From Martinezella rhizogenes (lineage in GTDB: Bacteria > Pseudomonadota > Alphaproteobacteria > Rhizobiales > Rhizobiaceae), in assembly GCF_007002745.1 (NCBI RefSeq), contig NZ_SGNY01000001.1, forward strand, positions 620,001 through 684,000: a stretch of 64,000 nucleotides of DNA, in the 5' to 3' direction. Below the pieces are notes generated by a model. The model did no database searches. It saw only the letters and a program-made list of their open reading frames with translations, and was not told where the DNA came from. The number at the start of each line of letters is the position of its first letter. Position 1 is the first letter of the stretch. This document shows, one piece after another, positions 57,301 through 64,000 of this stretch. The position numbers were made by a program, and so were the translations under genes.

Positions 57301-57836
57301 AAAAGCTGCGTGTGCAGAATATCGCCGATTTTTCCGCCGCCGTGAAACAGGGCGCCACCGCCGGGCGTCTGGCCGGCACCGTCACCGGCAAGCAGGAGCG
57401 CAAGACCCGCACCGGCAACAAGATGGGCATCGTCACCTTCTCGGATGCATCGGGGCAATATGAGGCGGTGCTGTTTTCCGAAGGGCTTGCTCAGTTTCGT
57501 GAGCTGCTGGAGGTCGGCAAATCGCTTGTCATCACCGTGCAGGCGGAAGAACGCCCGGAAGGCATCGGTCTGCGCATCCAGACGGCTCAGTCGCTGGAGG
57601 AGAAGTCGGTGCAAATGCAGAAGGCGCTGCGCGTTTATGTGCGCGATTCCGGCCCACTGAAAACCGTCGCCCGCCACCTCAATACCAAGGGCGACGGGTC
57701 GGTCTATTTCATCGTCATCAAGGATGAGGGCAGCCGCGAAATCGAAGTGGAACTGACGGAGAAATACCGCATTTCACCTGAGATCGCCGCAGCACTTCGC
57801 GCCGCTCCCGGCGTCGTTGATGTGGAACTGGTCTAA
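54333..57836 (+). CDS. dnaE: DNA polymerase III subunit alpha
   Basis: The replicative polymerase, 1167 residues. It has an N-terminal PHP domain (FVHLRVHSAYSLLEGALPLK, then AIAITDTNNLFVALEFSEKA), the polymerase core with the catalytic aspartates in MPDFDIDFCQDRREEVI, GPGRGSGAGSLVAYAL, HASTHAAGIVIG and NYGFNKSHAAAYAIVSYQTAY, a helix-hairpin-helix part (RRVLESLINAGGFDCF), and an OB domain (GRLAGTVTGKQERKTRTGNK). It is the DnaE1 replicative form. It can be expressed from the SOS-type promoter upstream or from a promoter within 54228-54332. It converges with the L,D-transpeptidase gene. Confidence 0.97.
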   Translation: MGDTVVRGENSDETLKTPGFVHLRVHSAYSLLEGALPLKKIMSKAVADGQPAIAITDTNNLFVALEFSEKARDEGLQPIIGCQVSIDMQDAAEDRRNHNSHLAKLPAIVLLAANAEGYERLVDLISRAYLEGEGSGGHSVHVTRAWLEEASNAGLIALTGATGGPVDMALKEGHAAQAKERLLTLKSLFGDRLYIELQRQSGYDRSHERRMIGLAYEHDIPLVATNEAFFPSKADYEAHDALMAVAHNAIVSDDSRFRLTPDHYLKSRQEMTALFADLPEALENTVEIALRCSYVLKKRGPILPRFTGASEDPEAAEHAETEELRRQAVEGLDQRLAALGMSPGYTEQDYRERLDFELGVISRMKFPGYFLIVADFIKWAKQQDIPVGPGRGSGAGSLVAYALTITDVDPLRFSLLFERFLNPERVSMPDFDIDFCQDRREEVIRYVQRKYGREQVAQIITFGSLQARAALRDVGRVLEMPYGQVDKICKLVPNNPANPTPLSKAIEEEPRLQEEADKEPVVARLLDIAQKIEGLYRHASTHAAGIVIGDRPLSKLVPMYRDPRSDMPVTQFNMKWVESAGLVKFDFLGLKTLTVLKVAVDFVAKRGIKVDLAAIPLDDTKTYEMLSRGETIGVFQVESAGMRKALIGMRPDCIEDIIALVALYRPGPMENIPVYNARKHGEEELESIHPTIDHLLKETQGVIVYQEQVMQIAQVLSGYSLGEADLLRRAMGKKIKEEMDKQRERFVDGAIKNGVSKPQADTIFDLLAKFANYGFNKSHAAAYAIVSYQTAYMKAHYPVEFLAASMTLDMANTEKLNDFRQDAGRLGIEVVAPSVQTSFRQFETGENRIYYSLAAIKGVGEGAVEHIVEVRGDKPFTSLEDFCLRIDPKQINRRVLESLINAGGFDCFGRDRAELIGGLDRIIGYAQMAQNNRTIGQSDMFGSGGGNGPEKLVLPAFQPWLASEKLLREYQVLGFYLTAHPLDTYRPVLEKLRVQNIADFSAAVKQGATAGRLAGTVTGKQERKTRTGNKMGIVTFSDASGQYEAVLFSEGLAQFRELLEVGKSLVITVQAEERPEGIGLRIQTAQSLEEKSVQMQKALRVYVRDSGPLKTVARHLNTKGDGSVYFIVIKDEGSREIEVELTEKYRISPEIAAALRAAPGVVDVELV

Positions 57837-57860
57837 GGGTTCAGACGCTCACGCGTCCCC

Positions 57861-59099
57861 TTAAACCGGCCCTTCCTTCGTCACGGTAATGAAGTCGGTT
57901 CCGGTTCCTGTCTCCAGCTGGTGACTAATATCGGAAACGGTGATCGAGCTGCCGGTTGAAAGTTCCTGTTCAATGCGGGAACGAATGTCCACCGGTATGT
58001 CGAGACGGCCAAGTACGGCGCTCAACTGATCGAAACCGCCGGGTGCTTCGGCAACGGTAATGCCGAGCCGCTTGCGAGCTGCGTTCGGCAGATGGTTTTC
58101 GAGCGTCACGCCGTTCCATTCGGCGGTCCCGGCTGCACGATCCACGGAAACAGCCTCGAAGAAGTGGGTTCCGAGCGCGACTTCGGGATCCCTGATGTCG
58201 ATGGCCGCCTCAAATAGCGGTTTGAAATCCTGCCGCACCATGATCTGGCCATTCGGTGGATGGTTTTCGCCGGCGGATTCGTAAAGCGCCGTTACGAAGG
58301 CGTCAGTCAGAAGCGGTCCGGTGGTCTTCAACCCCTTCCAGCGCTTGAAACCGTTGACGGCGCTCACCGTCTTCTCTCCGGCATAACCATCCGCTGCGCC
58401 GGCGTCGAAACCAAGACGGGTCAATACGGCCTGAATATCCATCACCCTTTCCCGCTCGCCACGCCGGGTGATGAGAATACGCAGGGGCGAGGCGGCCTTG
58501 GCCTTCACCGCCGGTTTAAGCGCTTGCGTCTTTTCATTGACGGCAACTTCGACGGTGCCCAAAGCCGCATCGAAGGTCGCGGGGCGCAGTTCCACATCCG
58601 ATAAAAGCAGCTTGCCGTCATCACTATCGTCACGCGGTTCAAACAACGCCGGATGCTGCACGAAACGCAGGGAAACCGGGCGGTCGGTGATGATGACATG
58701 CACCCCGGTCGCGGTGTCGCCGAAAAGTGACTTGGCAAATTTCGAAGGCAGGCGCACGCAGCCATGCGACGCCGCGTAATTCGGCACCTTGCCTTCGTGC
58801 AGCGCAATGCCAGACCATGTCAGCCGCTGCATGAAGGGCATGGGTGCGGCCGAATAGATATTCGACTCGTGGTATTTCCGTTTTTCCAGAATGGAAAATA
58901 TGCCGCTCGGCGTCTCATGCCCGGCCTTGCCGGTGGAGACTTTCGAGGTGGCGATGATTTCGCCATTTTCGTAAAGCGAAAGCGACTGGTCGCTTTTCGA
59001 AACGAGGATCTGCAGCGACCTGCTATCGGCGGCAAGCGCCGGGAAGGCGAGAATGCTGGCCGACAGCATGCCGGTCAGAAGACGGAGGCGGAGGGACAT
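57861..59099 (-). CDS. L,D-transpeptidase (YkuD) with peptidoglycan-binding domain
   Basis: A periplasmic cell-wall enzyme of 412 residues, with a signal peptide ending FPALAADS. The YkuD domain follows at once (LQILVSKSDQSLSLYENGE), with catalytic residues His101 in IALHEG and the SHGCVRLP motif (Cys114). The middle part contains a peptidoglycan-binding_1-type repeat (MDIQAVLTRLGFDAGAADGYAGEKTVSAVNGFKRW in two pieces). It probably makes 3-3 crosslinks or attaches lipoproteins; Agrobacterium is rich in such crosslinks and grows at one pole. The ATG at 59099 gives a proper signal peptide; a longer frame from 59138 does not. It is monocistronic. Confidence 0.88.
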   Translation of the reverse strand: MSLRLRLLTGMLSASILAFPALAADSRSLQILVSKSDQSLSLYENGEIIATSKVSTGKAGHETPSGIFSILEKRKYHESNIYSAAPMPFMQRLTWSGIALHEGKVPNYAASHGCVRLPSKFAKSLFGDTATGVHVIITDRPVSLRFVQHPALFEPRDDSDDGKLLLSDVELRPATFDAALGTVEVAVNEKTQALKPAVKAKAASPLRILITRRGERERVMDIQAVLTRLGFDAGAADGYAGEKTVSAVNGFKRWKGLKTTGPLLTDAFVTALYESAGENHPPNGQIMVRQDFKPLFEAAIDIRDPEVALGTHFFEAVSVDRAAGTAEWNGVTLENHLPNAARKRLGITVAEAPGGFDQLSAVLGRLDIPVDIRSRIEQELSTGSSITVSDISHQLETGTGTDFITVTKEGPV

Positions 59100-59270
59100 G
59101 ACGCAATACACCACATGCACAAAACTTGCTCCACTCAACCATGCGAAGTTTAAGGAAGCTTAAGGACGGTGCGGCCGCAACATCACTAATTTGTGTAAAA
59201 TCTAAAATACATTGTCATGAAGCGGCGTAACGCGGCCGATGCGCAGTTCCCAGGGCCCTAGATCAAATCG

Positions 59271-60554
59271 CTATTTGCGCGTGCCAAATGTGTAGCCGGT
59301 TTCGACGCTGCCCTTGCCGAACTTGTCGCGCAGCTTGTCCATCGCCGCTTCCGCCGCCGCTCGCCGCCCGGCCTGCCTGTCGACGAGATCAGGAGGATCG
59401 GCAAGGCCCGCATCGCGCAGATCGCTGACGCCGATGCCGAGCAGGCGGAATTTCGTGCCGTCGGTTTCCTTTTCCAGCATCGAGAGACCAGTGCGGAAAA
59501 TCCGGTCGGCAAGCTGGGTGGGGTCATCAAGCTTGCGGTTGCGGGTACGGATCTTAAAATCGGCCGTCTTCATCTTCAGCACCACGGTCTGGCCGGCAAT
59601 GCCGTTCTTTTTCAACCGCCATGCGACCTTTTCGGAAAGCGAGCGCAGGATCGGCACGAGGTCCTCATGGCGGGAAATGTCGTTGAAGAAGGTAGTTTCG
59701 GAAGACACGCTTTTGACCGGGTCGTTATTGTGCACATGCCGCTCGTCGATGCCGCGTGAAAGCCGGAAAAGCCGCTGGCCCATCACGCCGTAACGGCGCA
59801 TCAGATCGCCTTCTTCCATCTCCTGCAGCTGTGCGATCATGCGGATGCCATCGGCCTCCAGCGTCGCAGCAAAAGCTTTGCCCACGCCCCAGATCGTGGT
59901 TACGGGCCTCATCGCCAGAAAGGCGAGCGCCTCCGCCTCGCCAATCACCGAAAAACCGCGCGGCTTGTTGAGGTCTGATGCAACCTTGGCCAGAAACTTG
60001 CAGTAGGAAAGTCCGGCCGAGACGGTTACGCCGACTTCCTTTTCCACGCGCTTTGCAAATTTCGCCAGCACGCGCGCCGGCGGGTCATGATGCAGCCTCT
60101 CTGTGCCGGCGAGATCAAGAAAGGCTTCGTCGACGGAAAGCGGCTGCACCAGCGGCGTCAATTCCTGCATCATGGCGCGGATTTCGCGTCCGACACGGCT
60201 GTATTTTTCCATGTCGGGTTTGATGACCACGGCGTCCGGACAGGCCTCCAGCGCCTTGAACATCGGCATGGCGGAACGCACGCCCTGAATGCGGGCAATA
60301 TAGCAGGCGGTCGAAACCACGCCCCGCTTGCCACCGCCGACGATGACAGGCTTGTCGGCCAGCTCCGGATTGTCGCGCTTTTCAACGGACGCATAAAAGG
60401 CGTCACAATCGATATGGGCGATGTTCAGATCGTAAAGCTCGTCATGATAGACGAGACGCGGGCTGCCACAGGCGCGGCAACGCCGCAAACCCGCTGGCTG
60501 GCCAGCCAGACAGTCGCGGCAGAAACCGGGATCATAGCGGTGCGACGTGGACAT
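59271..60554 (-). CDS. dinB: DNA polymerase IV with N-terminal zinc-ribbon-like extension
   Basis: Y-family translesion polymerase of 427 residues. The catalytic core has [30 protein letters not shown] in two parts and [13 protein letters not shown] with the acidic active-site residues, a helix-hairpin-helix ([18 protein letters not shown]), and the little-finger domain. Before the core there is a Cys pattern CRDC and CRACG (Cys12, 15, 26, 29) resembling a zinc ribbon, which E. coli DinB lacks. An AAAC-N7-GAAC site just upstream of the start (60562-60576) is one base from a LexA box. The ATG at 60554 was chosen; upstream codons to 60605 are not family-like. Confidence 0.93.
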   Translation of the reverse strand: MSTSHRYDPGFCRDCLAGQPAGLRRCRACGSPRLVYHDELYDLNIAHIDCDAFYASVEKRDNPELADKPVIVGGGKRGVVSTACYIARIQGVRSAMPMFKALEACPDAVVIKPDMEKYSRVGREIRAMMQELTPLVQPLSVDEAFLDLAGTERLHHDPPARVLAKFAKRVEKEVGVTVSAGLSYCKFLAKVASDLNKPRGFSVIGEAEALAFLAMRPVTTIWGVGKAFAATLEADGIRMIAQLQEMEEGDLMRRYGVMGQRLFRLSRGIDERHVHNNDPVKSVSSETTFFNDISRHEDLVPILRSLSEKVAWRLKKNGIAGQTVVLKMKTADFKIRTRNRKLDDPTQLADRIFRTGLSMLEKETDGTKFRLLGIGVSDLRDAGLADPPDLVDRQAGRRAAAEAAMDKLRDKFGKGSVETGYTFGTRK

Positions 60555-60623
60555 GGAGCGAAAACAAAACCAGAACGTTGCCGACCTTACTCCGGCCGCG
60601 ACCACGGCTCAAGGGGTGACCCG

Positions 60624-60932
60624 TCAATACTCCCCTGAATCCAGCCCCGGACCGGAAAAATGATGCCAGGCGGCGGCCACCGTTTCGGGTGAGGTATCGG
60701 TTGCCGTGCAAAACGCCATAAGGTCCGGCTCGTGGCTCATCAGAAAATCGGTGAGGCCGGCCAGAAAGCCGGGATCGTTGACGGCCTGGCGCAGCATATT
60801 GGCCTGCAGGCCGCTCAGCGCCAGGAAACGCGCCAGCATGTCCGGTTCGTTTGCCAGCCAGCCAAGTATGGCGGCCGCCGTTTCTTGCGGATCTTTGCCG
60901 GCATTGCCTTTGTTTTTCGTATCGCGCAGCAT
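60624..60932 (-). CDS. DUF3572 family protein
   Basis: A 102-residue predicted cytoplasmic, mostly helical protein. AAAILGWLANEPDMLARFLALSGLQANMLRQAV in its two helices and GFLAGLTDFLMSHEPDLMAFC are the pattern of DUF3572, a family found in Rhizobiales next to divK and pleD, as here. The function is not known. It is divergent from divK and stands 69 bp upstream of dinB on the same strand, so it could be transcribed with dinB. Confidence 0.8.
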   Translation of the reverse strand: MLRDTKNKGNAGKDPQETAAAILGWLANEPDMLARFLALSGLQANMLRQAVNDPGFLAGLTDFLMSHEPDLMAFCTATDTSPETVAAAWHHFSGPGLDSGEY

Positions 60933-61063
60933 TTCTTCCCCGAAGTTACCTATTTTGAAACCAAATCCCTCTAGCCTTGCGCAACAAATGGACGATGGAA
61001 TCGGTTCTCTGGCAACTTATATGTCTGGGTGAAGGTTTCAAAGCGAAACGGGGACTGCCCACC

Positions 61064-61435
61064 ATGCCCAAACAGGTCATGATAGTCGAAGACAACGAGC
61101 TGAACATGAAGCTCTTTCGCGACCTGATCGAGGCGTCTGGTTATACGACGATCCAGACACGCAACGGCATGGAAGCGCTGGACCTTGCCCGCAAGCACCG
61201 CCCGGACCTCATTCTCATGGATATTCAGCTGCCGGAAGTATCGGGGCTGGAGGTGACGAAGTGGCTGAAGGAAGACGACGAACTGCACGTCATCCCGGTC
61301 ATCGCCGTCACGGCCTTTGCCATGAAGGGCGATGAGGAACGGATTCGTCAGGGCGGATGCGAGGCCTATGTGTCGAAGCCGATTTCCGTCCCGAAATTCA
61401 TCGAAATCATCAAGACTTATCTGGGCGACGCCTAA
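61064..61435 (+). CDS. divK: Single-domain response regulator DivK
   Basis: A 123-residue receiver domain without an output domain. The acidic pocket is IVEDNE, the phosphorylated Asp53 lies in [13 protein letters not shown], and the switch residues are in [14 protein letters not shown] and the Lys in AYVSKPIS. In Caulobacter and Agrobacterium, DivK signals through PleC/DivJ and DivL to the CtrA pathway and helps set polarity. The ATG at 61064 was chosen because the domain starts there. pleD follows after 18 bp, the standard divK-pleD operon. Confidence 0.96.
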   Translation: MPKQVMIVEDNELNMKLFRDLIEASGYTTIQTRNGMEALDLARKHRPDLILMDIQLPEVSGLEVTKWLKEDDELHVIPVIAVTAFAMKGDEERIRQGGCEAYVSKPISVPKFIEIIKTYLGDA

Positions 61436-61453
61436 GGCGGCTGGGGAACGGTT

Positions 61454-62824
61454 ATGACGGCGAGAGTTCTGGTTGTTGACGACATTCCTGCCAATGTGAA
61501 GCTTCTCGAAGCGCGGCTTGTGGCGGAATATTTCGATGTCGTGACCGCCGAGGATGGTTTTAAGGCGCTGGCGATCTGCGACGAGGAACAGGTCGATATT
61601 ATCCTGCTCGACATCATGATGCCGGGCATGGATGGTTTCGAGGTCTGCGAGAGGCTGAAGGCCAACCCGAAGACGGCGCATATTCCCGTCGTCATGGTGA
61701 CCGCGCTCGATCAGCCTTCCGACCGGGTGCGCGGCCTGAAGGCCGGCGCCGATGATTTTCTGACCAAACCGGTCAACGACCTGCAACTGATTGCCCGTGT
61801 CAAAAGCCTCGTGCGCCTGAAGGCCGTCAGCGACGAATTGCGGCTGCGTGCCGAAACCGCAAGGCAGATCGGCATCGAGGAGATGCTGCGCGCCGATGGC
61901 CTGATGCAGACGCCCGGCCGCGTGCTGGTCGCGGATGGCCGCGCCAGCTCGCAGGAACGTATTGTCAGGGCCCTGAAGCCGGTCGCCGAGATCGATGCCG
62001 TCACCGATCCACAGGCGGCGCTGCTGAAAGCGGCAAGCAGCTCCTTTGAACTCGTTATCGTCAATTCCAATTTCGAGGATTACGATCCGCTACGATTGTG
62101 TTCGCAGCTTCGCTCGCTGGAGCGCACCCGTTTCCTGCCGCTGCTTCTGGTGGCGGAGCAGGGGGCGGACGATATGGTGGCGCGTGCGCTCGATCTCGGC
62201 GTCAACGACTATATTCTGCGCCCGATCGATCCCAACGAACTTGTGGCCCGCTCGCTGACACAGATCAGGCGCAAGCGTTACAACGAGCACCTTCGGCTCA
62301 ACATGCAACACACGATGGAGCTTGCGATTGTCGACGCGCTGACCGGCCTTAACAATCGCCGCTATCTCGACAATCATCTCAAGATACTCTTTGACCGCGC
62401 CGCGGTGCGGGGTCGCCCGATTTCCATCTGCATGACCGACATAGACCGGTTCAAGCTGGTCAATGACACCTATGGCCATGATGTGGGTGATGAAGTCCTG
62501 CGGGAATTTGCAGCGCGCATCCGCAGCACGGTGCGCGGCGCTGATCTTGCCTGCCGTTATGGCGGCGAAGAATTCGTCGTGGCCATGCCCGACACGCCGA
62601 TAGAGATTGCCGCCGCCGTCGCCGAGCGCCTGCGTGCGATCATCGAAGACAAGCCCTTCTACGTCCGCTCCATCGATCGTGAACTGAGCATCACCGCTTC
62701 GCTTGGTATTGCCACCAGCAGCGGCGCTTTCGGGATGCCGGACGAGCTGTTGAAACAGGCCGACAGGGCACTCTATGAGGCGAAACACGCCGGGCGCAAC
62801 CGGGTGGTGGCTGCCGCCGCCTGA
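61454..62824 (+). CDS. pleD: Diguanylate cyclase response regulator PleD
   Basis: A two-receiver diguanylate cyclase of 456 residues. Receiver 1 has the phospho-acceptor Asp53 (IILLDIMMPGMDG) and VTALDQ; receiver 2 (about 155-280) is an adaptor with degenerate acidic residues. The GGDEF domain carries DALTGLNNRRYL, ICMTDIDRFKLVNDTYGHDVGD and CRYGGEEFVV, with an intact inhibitory RxxD motif (RGAD) five residues before GGEEF, so product inhibition is expected. It is activated by phosphorylation and localises to a pole in Caulobacter. It is the second gene of the divK operon and a likely second c-di-GMP input to the UPP adhesin. Confidence 0.96.
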   Translation: MTARVLVVDDIPANVKLLEARLVAEYFDVVTAEDGFKALAICDEEQVDIILLDIMMPGMDGFEVCERLKANPKTAHIPVVMVTALDQPSDRVRGLKAGADDFLTKPVNDLQLIARVKSLVRLKAVSDELRLRAETARQIGIEEMLRADGLMQTPGRVLVADGRASSQERIVRALKPVAEIDAVTDPQAALLKAASSSFELVIVNSNFEDYDPLRLCSQLRSLERTRFLPLLLVAEQGADDMVARALDLGVNDYILRPIDPNELVARSLTQIRRKRYNEHLRLNMQHTMELAIVDALTGLNNRRYLDNHLKILFDRAAVRGRPISICMTDIDRFKLVNDTYGHDVGDEVLREFAARIRSTVRGADLACRYGGEEFVVAMPDTPIEIAAAVAERLRAIIEDKPFYVRSIDRELSITASLGIATSSGAFGMPDELLKQADRALYEAKHAGRNRVVAAAA

Positions 62825-63603
62825 AGGCGGCCCGCAGGCGTCTGAGGCGGAAAACCATGTCGTCTTTTCGGGTTTGTCGTCGTTCGGGGAGCTGAAAAGC
62901 CACCTTGAGAGGCTCAAGCCCCTGACCTTGCCTGTATTTTATCTTATTGCAATGAATAGGCGAGATTCAGCCGCTTTAATACAGTTCAAGTTGAAAAATA
63001 TATTGAATTCAATCTCGCGGGAAACTATAGTGTGCCAGCGTTGTATATTTAACCATGTTTTCCGGGTTATGTATCGCTGGCTTAAGAATTTGTTGATTTT
63101 TATTTTACTTCTGCGCACACTCATTATCGAGAATAACAGTTCTTCCGGCGGTTTTTCCGTCTTGTGATGATGGAATGATGGCGGCTTATGCCGCTGCGGT
63201 TTCGCTCGTCAGGGGCTGGTATTGCGTAGTTCGAATGCCCCATGATGCTCAGGTCCGCCGCATCTCCTGAATCGTGGGGTCGGTCGGCTGACGATGTTCG
63301 AATCGGTTCCTCGTGCCGTAGTCACATCGTTGGCCGACCGCCTTCTCCCGAAAACGAGTCTGACTGAGAAACAGGTTTACCCAGCGGGCCTGTGTAGCGG
63401 CTCCATGCCATTCACGGCCACGTTTCTTGTGTGAGGAGGAGGGGTGAGCCGCCGGGGCGCTCTCAAGAAGCTTTGCCGGATTTGAACAGCCTCTCGACTG
63501 CCTTCCATATCCCTGCTTACGGATATTCCCGACGCGGAACCGCCGCGCATTTCCCATGGAAATGTCCTTGCCATCCACAAGAGCAAAGACTCATCGATAC
63601 AAA
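62825..63603. other. Orphan region with several inverted repeats
   Basis: About 0.8 kb between pleD and rpmG with no gene I can support. The first part (62940-63140) is AT-rich. The second contains a 17-bp imperfect inverted repeat (63281-63297 with 63324-63340, 15 of 17 matching), ATATCC/GGATAT at about 63508-63527 and CATTTCC/GGAAATG at 63548-63564. Minus-strand frames at 63249-63578 and 63377-63619 show no family pattern. The structure could mean a non-coding RNA or the remains of a mobile element. Confidence 0.4.
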
Positions 63604-63632
63604 CAAAAAACGCGCCCATTGGGCGCGCTTTT
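63604..63632 (-). terminator. Intrinsic terminator after rpmG
   Basis: CGCGCCC-att-GGGCGCG is a perfect 7-bp stem with a 3-nt loop; on the minus strand it runs into six T. It lies 25 bp after the rpmG stop. Confidence 0.9.
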
Positions 63633-63654
63633 GCCGGAGAACCCGATCAAGAAA

Positions 63655-63822
63655 TTACTTGATCTTGGTTTCCTTGAATTCAACGTGCTTGCGTACAACC
63701 GGGTCGTACTTCGTCTTCGTCATCTTGTCCGTGAACGTACGGCTGTTCTTGGTGGTGACGTAGAAGGTACCGGTGTCGGCTGTCGACAGCAGCTTGATCT
63801 TGATTGTTGTAGCTTTCGCCAT
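63655..63822 (-). CDS. rpmG: 50S ribosomal protein L33
   Basis: Ribosomal protein bL33, 55 residues: [20 protein letters not shown], then [20 protein letters not shown] and the end [15 protein letters not shown]. It lacks the zinc-binding CxxC pairs of the C+ form, so it is the C- type usual in proteobacteria. The ATG at 63822 has AGGCAGGACG upstream. It ends at a strong terminator, and no other ribosomal gene is next to it. Confidence 0.97.
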   Translation of the reverse strand: MAKATTIKIKLLSTADTGTFYVTTKNSRTFTDKMTKTKYDPVVRKHVEFKETKIK

Positions 63823-63911
63823 GGTCGTCCTGCCTTTAAACAAAAGAGAAGCCGCAGGCGCTTCTCACCTCGGCTAAATCTGGCGCGAAACTACGTATCG
63901 CGCCTGAAAAG

Positions 63912-64000
63912 TCAAGTCTGTTTTGCCCGGAAAACAAAACGGAACCCATAAAGCACCACGTAAAGCCCGAAAAATACGGCAAGCGCCCAGGCGAAACCAT
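63912..64000 (-). CDS. Membrane protein, C-terminal fragment
   Basis: The last 28 or so codons of a gene cut by the right edge. The minus strand reads GFAWALAVFFGLYVVLYGFR, then FVFRAKQT and TGA, that is, one final membrane helix and a short basic tail. The remainder of the protein is missing, so the family cannot be told; a transporter is possible. The gene is upstream of rpmG on the same strand, 89 bp away. Confidence 0.6.
   Translation of the reverse strand, partial: GFAWALAVFFGLYVVLYGFRFVFRAKQT

Noticed and set aside
63249-63619. Minus-strand frames possibly from a transposase remnant
   Set aside because: No DDE or HUH motif, terminal repeats or target duplication could be seen.
1-64000. 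CRISPR array, prophage or integrative element
   Set aside because: No regularly spaced direct repeats, no integrase, recombinase or phage structural genes; all blocks follow core rhizobial order.

Overview
The window is core alphaproteobacterial chromosome, most likely from the Agrobacterium tumefaciens/fabrum complex (Rhizobiaceae). The basis is high-GC codon use, a rhizobial-type order (clpP-clpX-lon-hupB, then tRNA-Val and a complete nuoA-N operon, then birA, an RNase J gene, a DUF1467 gene, proS, lolC, lolD and dnaE, and finally dinB, divK, pleD and rpmG), and a polysaccharide cluster whose content fits the A. tumefaciens unipolar polysaccharide (UPP) locus. I see no prophage, insertion sequence, integron or CRISPR array.

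Layout. 1-7.4 kb: UPP-type adhesin cluster (polymerase-like membrane protein cut by the left edge, phosphoglycosyl transferase, GT4 glycosyltransferase, Wza-like export lipoprotein, divergent Wzc-like co-polymerase, GNAT-type acyltransferase). 7.5-14 kb: DUF2842 protein, heme A synthase, a small-molecule kinase-like protein, argC, agmatinase, rpsI/rplM with a clear promoter and structured leader, and an EamA transporter. 15-18.4 kb: CoA-binding protein, O-acetylhomoserine sulfhydrylase, cupin and cytochrome P450. 18.5-26.3 kb: diguanylate cyclase (DgcA-like), clpP, clpX, a VOC protein, lon and hupB. 26.3-30.2 kb: a candidate structured RNA, a secreted phytase/esterase-like protein, a tiny membrane ORF, tRNA-Val and two tandem tRNA-Asp genes. 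30.6-46.4 kb: all fourteen complex I subunits, with two extra cistrons inserted (a GFA-fold zinc protein between nuoC and nuoD, a small exported protein between nuoD and nuoE). 46.4-57.8 kb: birA, RNase J, DUF1467 protein, proS, lolC, lolD, an SOS-type small-peptide gene and dnaE. 57.9-64 kb: L,D-transpeptidase, dinB, DUF3572 protein, divK, pleD, an orphan hairpin-rich region, rpmG and a membrane protein cut by the right edge.

How it fits together. The window holds machinery for the polar adhesin, one c-di-GMP synthase reported to drive it (DgcA), and the DivK-PleD pair that links c-di-GMP to polarity and the cell cycle. A proteostasis block (ClpXP, Lon, HU) and a respiratory block (heme A synthase, complex I) follow general rhizobial order.

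The most interesting unlabelled element is at 54.09-54.23 kb. Three GAAC half-sites spaced by exactly 7 bp (two overlapping alphaproteobacterial LexA boxes) precede a strong ribosome binding site and a 28-codon single-helix membrane peptide directly upstream of dnaE. This resembles the Caulobacter SOS division inhibitor SidA. Other candidates are a nested-helix RNA with its own terminator downstream of hupB, a minus-strand RNA ending at a strong terminator upstream of proS, a structured rplM leader, and paired hairpins between nuoI and nuoJ.
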